DNA from: Branchiostoma floridae
Lineage: Eukaryota; Chordata; Leptocardii; Amphioxiformes; Branchiostomatidae
Reading direction: 5' to 3'
DNA: 64,000 nt
Assembly: GCF_000003815.2 (NCBI RefSeq)
Contig: NC_049982.1
Span: forward strand, 19,398,496-19,462,495
Part shown: positions 56,301 to 64,000 of the stretch, piece by piece
How positions within the stretch are numbered: the stretch's first letter is position 1
Layout of the letters: each line of letters starts with the position of its first letter
Notes under the pieces: model-generated
Databases searched by the model: none
Seen by the model: only the letters and a program-made list of their open reading frames with translations
Told to the model about the DNA's origin: nothing
Position numbers and translations under genes: made by a program

Positions 56301-59300
56301 GCCTGCTCAAGTCACCTCCTTGTTCTCTGTCAAAGCTACATCAAAATCAAGCATTGATATTGTACTGTATTCTTTCTATAAAATAGTTTGCTAGTTAAGT
56401 CAAAATGTGAAATTTGGTGGAATTGTAAAGCCTGTATGAACACTGCTGATAGAGGGAATCTGGTGGATAATGAAGTGAGTCTCCATCAATATGTCAGCTC
56501 AAAGTGCAGACTTGAGCAGTATGAATAGAGTAGGTAGAATGTGAGATGGATGGAGGATGAGGAGGGCTGCACTTGATGTAGACCTGTGTTTGATGTGTAC
56601 GTCTGGCCTGGGGGCTGCAGAACTGACAAACTCATGTATTAAACCTGATGAAGGCCCGTGGTCGGCACCAGGTGGGGGACATCAAAGCTGGGCTGGTCCG
56701 TGCGCTGCATGCTTAGCATTGCTCGCCATGAGCAGGATACACTCCAGAGGATCGCCACGGGCAAATCTACCGCTTCAAAAACGAGCCTTGTACAGGAAAA
56801 AGCTCTGATGTTCTGCCAACACGCAGATCGTTTCTTGATTAGTGAGGAGACGGAGAGGGTAGTGCAGACAGAGGACGTAAAGCGAATCAAAATGGCCTCC
56901 AGGATATCATGGAGGAACTTTTAGTTAGCACTGCTGAAATTTGAACTGGATCTTATCTTGCTGTGTATGTACGTGTTTGCAACAATGCTCATGATGACTG
57001 GAGCAGCGTAGATTAGTGGGCTGTATCGTGGGAATGTCTGTTAACAGAACACTCTGTTGCTGTCATTGTGTTGGGTAAACAAGATGACAACAACATGCAC
57101 GGCATTCCATGGGCCGCCTTGAGTCAGTCTCAAGGTGACCGTGGGGACACACAAGGTCATTGGGAGGCTCATGCATTGTGAGTCATATTATTGACAGCCA
57201 GAGTTCAAATGTTACCTGTAATGCAATGTACATGTATTGTACATTCAAGAATATATGCTTGTGATTGACCGTCATTCCTCCCTCTGTAACAAAACAAAGA
57301 AACCACGCTTCCAGTACCAATTCTTAAAAGTTCTACATATCCTTTATTATATGTTTTCCCTCAGATCAGCGAATTGAGCTGCCAGTATTTCGGGTGACCC
57401 CGTCCACCATGCAGCTGGTTATACAGGGGGACCCCCTCCCCTTCCAGTGTGAGGCGTCCAACATGGGAGCCTCCATGCGGATACGCTGGCTGCGGAACGG
57501 GAAAGAGGTGGTCGCTAACCGCTCGGCTGGTATTCACATCGAGACAGCACCGGCAGAAGGGAAGACGTTGATAAGGAGTTTGTTGACTGTAGAGAAGGTG
57601 AAGATGAACGACTCGGGAGTCTGGCAGTGTGTGGTCGCCTTCCCGTACGCCAACGATACGAGGAACGTCAGCGTGATGGTCATCAGTAATGAGCCAGTGT
57701 ACTGTGAGGAGGAGACCATACGGAACAACAAGGGCAGCTTCACCTGGCCGCGAGTGCTGGCAGGGGTGCCCATATCACTGCCGTGCCCCCAGGGTGGGGG
57801 AACGGGGTACGCTGGAGGAGGCAGGGGGCCCGTTGCCACCAGGAGATGCACCAGGGAGGGGTGGTGGGATGAACTGGATGTGTCGCAGTGCCAGTATGTC
57901 AATGAAATCACCAGAGTCTTGGAAATGTTTACAAAGGTAAGACAATAAGCTCATGGACTATTACCGATACAGTTTCCTTGGTAAAGGAATGTTTGTGGCA
58001 TTAAAAATTCTTTAAGCTTGTTTTCAGTACATGTACATGTATGTGTAGGTCTTAATGTAAATAAAATAACTGAAACAGATTTTGTATTCATACAAGCTTG
58101 CTATGGTAGAATATCTCATACTTTAGTATTCATAACTGTATAGGAAATGATTGCAGCACCACTTCTATGTGTATCTGACATACATGTAAATGTTTTTATC
58201 AGCAACCAGTGAACACCACCAATGTGCTGAGACTAGCCAACCAGTTGAACACATACATGCGTGAGGCCAGGAGCTTCAGAGACAAGATGGACATCATCTA
58301 CACGTCCAACCTGATGGACAAATTTGTACGCTTCACAGAGTCCAACAGAGAGGTATGTACGATAGATACATGGGAAACTTGTATTCAGCATGGGAAACCT
58401 TAGCCTGATTGAATCTCGCTTATATCAGCACACCCAACATCCGCCAACCTCCTCCGCTGGTGGGGCCAGTTACAGCCCCAGACAGCAGAGTTTGTGTTAC
58501 ACAGACTAGGGAAACTTTAAATCTAGAAAGAGCTTTTAATAAAAAGATGATTGGACAAAAACACCTATTTCACACGATAGGTACATGTATTTAAGTGTCA
58601 TTTATAATGTGTATGTTTGTTTCCAGCTGGGAGAGGTGCTGGTAGACATTGCCAGTCACATGATGGACGTGGATGAGAAGACTCTGTGGGAGAGCCAACA
58701 GGTGGCACGGGCATGTAGCAGGTATCCACACCTTACATGTACATGCTTTCAAATATGGGACACACCTACTACAGTTGTACATGTGCAATCAAACACAGTG
58801 CAAAACATTGGTTCTAAACTGATAAAGCCAACAAGGAAAGCTTTGTGAAAACATTTAAACCTGTCACATTAATTTGTTGAATTATGCTTATGACAAATAT
58901 GACCTTTGTGTCACTCTTAAGTTCCTTTCGTGCTGCAGTTGAGTGTGTGTATGTCAAACTCCAAAACAGATGCTTGTATTGTGATGCCTCCTGTCATTTA
59001 CAAGTGGTACTGCAGGACGGCTGTTGCCATTACACTCACTGATGTGTCTTATTTCCCCAGAATTGTGCAGTGTCTGGAGAGGCTTGCCAGTCAAACTCTT
59101 ACCAACAAGAACAAGGGGATCAGTAAGCTGTCTGCAAACATCGCCATGGAGGCGTTCATGGTTAAGCCGCAGAGTTTCATCGGCATGACGTGTTCTGCCT
59201 ACACACAGGACAGCAGCGCTAGTCCTCCATACACCGAGCAGCACTTCATTTGCAACTCTGGCAACATTACCAACATTCAAAACAGGGAGCAAAACAGGGT

Positions 59301-62300
59301 AAGACTAGAGTCGATTCCAAGACACCGTGCGGATGTTTGTTGCCATTGTTTAGAATTGATTTTAAAGTTTTGTAATTATATGTCTAGGACATTTGATACT
59401 TCAGAAATATTTTTAACACTGTTTCAACTTAACAAATATTTCCCTGGTCCTGTAAAACTTTGGAAATATTCACTGTGTGGAACTGGATATTTCTAATGGT
59501 TTCTAAATAATGATAACAGCATTCTACCATTATTTACCATTTTCTACCATTTTTTGTAAATGGTTCAGTGGGCTGGGAAGATAGCAATTCACACACCCTT
59601 GCAAAGTATGGTTGGGTGCCATGCAACATTGGCCCACCACAAAGGATCCACCAGTGCCCAGCAGTGAAATCTAAAAATATACAGATGCAACAATGGGACT
59701 TACATTTATGGGGGCAATAAACTAATTTTACCATTTGGCAAAGTTTACAAATATTTGTAAATATTTGTAAATGTGAAATAATCACACAGAGGTTTCACAA
59801 TTATTCCAAATAAACATATTTTTGTACTGTTACTTTCAAAATGTTTCTAAAATATTCAAAGAAATTCAAATAGATGAGTATTTTCTTAGTGAATTTTTTA
59901 AAAAGAATTTAATTTTTGTGGCTCAGATATTCTTTTATTCAAAATAATTTAGACTTATTATAAATATCGCCTAAAAGCCCTCATGGTGTCTTGGAATGGA
60001 CTCTAAAAGCCTTCTAGCACAGTCCTCACCAGTCTCTTCTCAAGAACACTTTGACCTATGAATCTTCATAGGTCAAAGTGTTCTTGAGAACTGATCAGCT
60101 GGCATTGCTGAAAGTTATCCTTATGATTCAATGAAGAATATGGAAAAGTCAACAATCTTTCTATACTAAAATAACTGTGTATGATAGAAGTTTTCTCCCT
60201 CTCTCGGCAGGTCCTGCAAGCCTCCATCCAGATCCCGCCCTCTGTGTTTAACCGTGTGCTGTCCCGGAGGCCAAAGAAACAGAGTGACAGCTTCAAGCTG
60301 CAGTTTGTGGTGTACAAGAATGGGAGGCTGTTCCCCAGTACTGGCAACTCTACCCACCTGGCTGACCAGAAGGGCAGAAGGACTGTTGTTACCCATGTCA
60401 TATCCAGCAGAATAGGTGATTGGCAAGCATTCATTGAAATATCTTTTGCCATATTATATTGTGCCCCAGCTTTACATTAATCTTAAACTTTTAGTACTAT
60501 TAACCATGGGGGATACTGGTACATGGGGAGCTTAGAGTTAAGAGGAGTGTATTGTATGCCCTTCTGGTAGTCTCTGAATGTACATGTTAAAACAGGATAG
60601 TCATTGATAGTTTTTGGTTTTACAAATGCACGTATTGTACATGTAGATGGTTGAGAATATCCTGTTAAATGGTGCACATACAAAATGTACCTGGTTTAGT
60701 TGTGGCAATTATTTGGTTAAGTACATGTACCTGTTTCCTCAATGTCTTCTTTGAATATCATGACATCTTATCTCAAACAACTGTCTTTCAGATGGTCTGG
60801 ATGTTAAGAACCTGTCAGAGCCTGTTGTCATCAGACTGAGACCATTTGCACATGGTAGTGACATGGTTCCAGTCTTCTGGGACTTCACTGAGCTAAGTAA
60901 GTCAAACTTCAGGTACTTCATCCAATGTTCATGGCATCAAATGTCACATGGCATTCTGAACTTCAGAAACATCAACTGTAAATGCTTGTCATATACAAGG
61001 TACAAATGTATTTGGGAAAACTAAAGTAGGAACTCGAAGAGATCAAGAAGATATTTCCTATGATGATCCCAGTTATTTGTGTCACACTGCTAACCCGTAT
61101 GCTCTCTTCTCAACAGATGGCCAGGGCGGGTGGAAACGGGGCGGTTGCCAGGTGGTCAGCTCTGATGTCAACCTGACCACTGTCCACTGCAACCACCTGA
61201 CAAACTTTGCCATCCTCCAGGTATAACTCTGCTCTCTGTCAGTCCTGTTGTTATCATTAGTTCACACATTATTTATTGTAATAGATTTCCCACAGCTACA
61301 AATGTAAGAATTTTCACGTCCAGTGTATTAACATACGTTGACATGACCAATTTTTCAGGACATGAATAATCCAAATGGGAAGGGCTACCCTCACTCCTAC
61401 GGACCCCTGGAACCACTGCACCCCGTGGTGTATGCTGGGAGTGCCCTATGCATCCTGGGATTGCTTGCCACGTTGTTCACTTATATCATCTTCAGAAGGT
61501 ATGGCTGTTTAAAACAAGTTAGACACTTACAAACATGCTAGGTTAGAGCAAGCTCTGACTATGTATGGCTGGATGGATGGATAGAGAATGTGAGAACAAC
61601 CAATTGTTCCTTAAACTTAACATAGTTGCTAAATGACAGTTTCTTTTCGCTAGCTAATAGTTCAATGATGTTTCGACCATGACAGGCATAACAAGTTCAG
61701 CCCTTTCTGCTCATTAGCAACTATGTGCAGCTGGAGGATCAATTGGCTGTTCTCACATTCTCTTATATTCCACTGACAGAAACATCAAGATCCCCAGGAG
61801 AAACTTCCACATGCTGATCAACCTGTGTCTGAACGTGTCGCTGGGCTGTGCGGCCTTCACCGGCGGGGTGAACCGCATCTACAACGAGAAGGTGTGCCAG
61901 GGGGTGGGGATCGTCATCCACCTCATGTCCCTCTGCACGCTGCTGTGGATTGGCATCGGCGCCAGGAACGTGTACAAACAGATGGCCAAGGTGGAGATGT
62001 TGACCCCTGACCTCCAGGTCCAAGTCCCCAGACCCATGCTGAGATTTTATTTGGTAGGATGGGGTGAGTGTTGTCTTAATTTATTTTGGTACCTCTTAAA
62101 ATATGAATGGTTTGTGTTCAATGTTCCCATAATACATTTTTTTCAGCTTTTTTGTGTTATGTGATGCTTCACAAAATATACAGTGTAAATAAATGCATGT
62201 AGCACAATTAAACAATTCATATTACAGAAATTGCTGATGATTTTATTGATAGTTACATCACGTCATGTTTTGTAATCCACTACTCTGTCTCCATTAGGTG

Positions 62301-63761
62301 TGCCCATGATCATCTGTGGCATCACAGCAGCTGCCAACCTGCACCATTATGGTGGGGACAAATTGTAAGTGCTATCCTTCTCACAATGGTATAGAAATAT
62401 ATCCTTGTGCTTGTGGATTATATACCAGTATAATGTATATGTAGGTTGTAAATGTGCATGGGTGGTAGTAAGTAGTGCTGACACCATGTTACAGAGTTAA
62501 AATGTTCCACTGCCTTTCCAGCTGTTGGATGGAGTGGGATGCCAGCCTGCTGGCCTTCTTCGGTCCTGCCGCCTTGTTCTGCCTGGTCAACTGCTTCCTG
62601 TTCATCAGAACAGCCTGTGCCGTCCAGACCGCGCCCACCCTGTATGAACTGAAGACCATGGTGGAGTCCCTCACCGAGCAGGAGCTGAGCCAGGCTCCCA
62701 GCGCCGCGCAGAGCGTCCCTGAGACGGAGTCTGCGGCGGGAACGACAGCCTCGTACCTCACCACATCGTACATCGACATGGAGCACAGCTTCAAGAACCA
62801 GCTCAGAAGTATTGTCTTCATCATGTTTAACTTCGTCGCCATGTGGGCGTGTGCCGCCATCGCAGTATCCCAGGATTACTTCGTGGACCTTATCTTCAGC
62901 TGCTTCTACGGCGCTGCGAGCGCCTCTCTCGGTCTGTTCGTGTTCATCCATTACTGTGTCACTCGTGAAGACGTCAGACAAAGCTGGAGAATGTGCCATT
63001 ACCGAGAACCTAAAAATAACTACCACGTCACGTTGGAACCTACTGTCACGGCCAATGGCCACATCCAAGGGAGTAAGGCACATTCCCTATGTAGCCTGGA
63101 GTCTTCACAGACAAACAGAACAGCCTCGTCTGTTCCTCAACAGGCCAACAGGCCCAAACTCACCCCCCTCCCACTGGGGAATGGACCCTCTGTGGGTAAT
63201 GGGTCTGTGGGCAATGGCAGCTTCCCCGACCCCTCTGTTCACACCCACACTCACAGCCACAGTCATAGCCACAGTATACACAGTAGTCAAAGCCACATGT
63301 CCAGACCAAATGGACACATCCCCAGACACCCTTTGCACAGACCATCAACAAGACATAGAAATCCATACCACGAGGCCATGAAACTCATGGTCAAGCGTCC
63401 ATATGGCCACGACATGGCCACCACGCCGGAGAACAGTAGTCGGCCGGAGAGCCGGGCAAGCCAACCAGAGGTTCGGCCTAAAAAAGAGGAGAATTCAAGA
63501 AAAAGCAACGGAGACTCTGATGTTAGGAACAGTAACGCAGCTGACAGTGATGCCAATACCCAGAAAAGTTATGAATCTCACACAACAGAGCCAGCCGGCC
63601 CTGCAGACATTGAACTGGACGATGTACTTGAGGCCTCCCCAGAGGAGGGTCTGCTTGGAGAGGGGGAGTCAGATGACAGGGTAGAGTTAGACTTCAGACC
63701 ATCAGGGTCTTCAGGGACCATGAAAAGTACCATGTCACTGAGAAATGAAACAAGTGTCTAG
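26334..63761 (+). CDS. ADGRA: ADGRA-type (GPR124/GPR125-like) adhesion G protein-coupled receptor
   Basis: Seventeen exons: 26334-26557, 30011-30088, 48858-48929, 53994-54065, 55003-55074, 55198-55361, 57365-57936, 58203-58352, 58627-58721, 59061-59298, 60211-60415, 60792-60896, 61117-61220, 61359-61498, 61780-62063, 62298-62364 and 62522-63761. All introns are GT-AG and the frame stays open for 1293 residues, close to vertebrate GPR124/125 (about 1300). Order: signal peptide 1-21; LRR N-cap (Cys25, 30, 32, 52); four phase-2 LRR exons, 75-173; LRR C-cap to 227; Ig domain (Cys256-Trp269-Cys316); HRM-like Cys-rich block about 333-405; GAIN; GPS with HLT at 709-711; seven membrane segments from about 739; long tail with a His/Ser run, ending ETSV, a class I PDZ ligand. 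In vertebrates the family acts in Wnt7/Reck signalling (GPR124) and planar polarity (GPR125). Orthology to the pre-duplication ancestor is inferred. Confidence 0.93.
26558..30010 (+). other. ADGRA intron 1 (3.45 kb)
   Basis: It separates the signal peptide/LRR N-cap exon from the first LRR exon. AT-rich. No exon, RNA gene or clear mobile element was recognised. Confidence 0.6.
31072..31135 (+). repeat. 32-bp tandem duplication
   Basis: Two adjacent 32-bp units beginning TTTCGAATAAGAGTTTGC and TTTCAAATAAGAATTTGC, with three differences between them. Confidence 0.8.
36358..36698. mobile_element. Mariner-like MITE in ADGRA intron 2
   Basis: The terminal regions of about 85 bp are inverted repeats at roughly 80% identity. 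The left reads GGGTGAGTCGAAAAGT and later ATAACAGGCTCATTTT. The right, reverse-complemented, reads GCTTGAGTCAAAAAGT and later ATAACAGGCTTATTTT. TA dinucleotides flank both ends (36356-36357 and 36699-36700). The GAGTCAAAAAGT terminus and TA duplication fit a Tc1/mariner-mobilised MITE. The interior has no ORF. Confidence 0.7.
39539..39602 (+). repeat. Perfect 32-bp tandem duplication
   Basis: Two identical adjacent units, CCACAGGAGGGTGCAGGGGC plus 12 bases. Exact identity suggests a young replication-slippage event. Confidence 0.9.
43859..43882. repeat. Palindrome TACATGTACAA-TG-TTGTACATGTA
   Basis: Perfect 11-bp arms around a 2-bp centre. It is an extended form of the TACATGTA motif that is frequent throughout the window. 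Confidence 0.85.
48930..53993 (+). other. ADGRA intron 3 (5.1 kb)
   Basis: It lies between the second and third LRR exons. There is a TA microsatellite near 52911-52922. The stretch 52990-53275 is less AT-rich than its surroundings but has no long ORF. Nothing else was recognised. Confidence 0.5.
54066..55002 (+). other. ADGRA intron 4
   Basis: It lies between the third and fourth LRR exons. No gene was recognised. An ORF of about 120 codons starts in exon 4 in the wrong frame and is not splice-compatible. Confidence 0.5.
55362..57364 (+). other. ADGRA intron 6 with a GC-richer block
   Basis: It separates the LRR C-cap exon from the Ig exon. The stretch 56540-56930 is richer in GC than its flanks and is open in more than one frame (83-88 codons). 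However, no acceptor/donor pair in the right phase connects it to the receptor. It may be a conserved regulatory block or a decayed exon. Confidence 0.4.
59299..60210 (+). other. ADGRA intron 10
   Basis: AT-rich, with TTTGTAAATA microrepeats near 59745-59770 and the perfect palindrome at 60037-60090. No gene was recognised. Confidence 0.5.
60037..60090. repeat. Perfect 26-bp inverted repeat with 2-bp loop in ADGRA intron 10
   Basis: The left arm 60037-60062 (TTCTCAAGAACACTTTGACC plus TATGAA) and right arm 60065-60090 are exact reverse complements separated by TC. Weak similarity extends a few bases outward. Such arms would form a strong hairpin in RNA. It may be a young foldback or a palindromic duplication. 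Confidence 0.9.
61583..61763. mobile_element. Foldback MITE in ADGRA intron 14, next to exon 15
   Basis: The ends 61583-61606 (AGAGAATGTGAGAACAACCA plus ATTG) and 61740-61763 are inverted repeats with a single mismatch in 24. Inner arms (ACATAGTTGCTA on the left and TAGCAACTATGT on the right) continue the fold. TA occurs at or next to both ends. The element ends 16 bases before the exon 15 boundary at 61780, so it probably supplies part of the branch-point region. Confidence 0.7.
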
Positions 63762-64000
63762 ATCTCAATGCTGTCATGTTGATTGTTTTGTGAGTCAGTT
63801 TATATAGGCATATATACTTATATATACACATGTGAATCCAATGTTTGTAAGAGCCTGGTGCTGAAGTGTGGAGCACCTGAATTGAAAGAACAGTTGGTTT
63901 TACACCTGGCCACAAAAATGTCTTGCCTTTATGCTGCCACATCACGACTCTTGTCCTCCATAAGGATTGCTACAGTATTGTTGATTTTGTACAGTGTACA
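63762..64000 (+). other. Start of the ADGRA 3' UTR
   Basis: This follows the TAG stop at 63759-63761. No AATAAA is seen up to the window edge, so the transcript probably continues beyond it. Confidence 0.6.

Noticed and set aside
57534-57911. 125-codon minus-strand ORF opposite the Ig exon
   Set aside because: Shadow of exon 7, whose plus strand gives clear Ig Cys/Trp/Cys and HRM-type cysteines.

Overview
The window looks like genomic DNA of an invertebrate chordate, most likely a lancelet (Branchiostoma). This is inferred from four things: intron-rich genes with GT-AG introns, a tandem expansion of secreted family 1 glycoside hydrolases (GH1), a single ADGRA (GPR124/GPR125-type) adhesion receptor, and intergenic DNA packed with hairpin-ended repeats and the palindrome TACATGTA. 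Nothing prokaryotic or viral was seen.

Left half (1-21905), minus strand. There are four complete GH1 beta-glucosidase / lactase-like genes plus the first exon of a fifth, all in the same orientation. In transcription order they are GH1-E (21905-18854), GH1-D (17584-14097), GH1-C (7333-4709), GH1-B (3806-1280) and GH1-A (434 to beyond the left edge). The four complete genes share six coding exons with identical splice phases. Exons 2-5 are 219, 153, 123 and 130 bp in every copy. Each copy has its own signal peptide, the acid/base motif TFNEP and the nucleophile motif TENG. C, D and E end in a short hydrophobic tail resembling a membrane or GPI anchor signal. GH1-B lost that tail through an 8-bp deletion, and its first exon is a mosaic with GH1-E. 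The gene-free stretch 7334-14096 holds a roughly 4.3-kb composite inverted-repeat element (7857-12120) followed by a satellite with a unit of about 200 bp (12165-13075).

Middle (21906-26333). This is a 4.4-kb intergenic region between two divergently transcribed loci. It carries a TATA candidate for GH1-E and a CCAAT box plus perfect CRE upstream of the receptor gene, with a few decayed repeats.

Right half (26334-64000), plus strand. One 17-exon gene spans more than 37 kb and encodes an ADGRA-type adhesion GPCR of 1293 residues: signal peptide, LRR N-cap, four LRR exons, LRR C-cap, Ig domain, hormone-receptor-like motif, GAIN/GPS, seven membrane segments, and a long tail ending in the PDZ ligand ETSV. 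Its introns (the longest 18.8 kb) hold foldback MITEs, a mariner-like MITE, a perfect 26-bp palindrome and small tandem duplications.

The two loci are unlikely to cooperate functionally. The GH1 genes are an enzyme family evolving by tandem duplication and gene conversion; the receptor is a conserved single gene. The most notable observations are the chimeric, anchor-less GH1-B and the nested inverted-repeat element. No convincing new multi-gene system was found.
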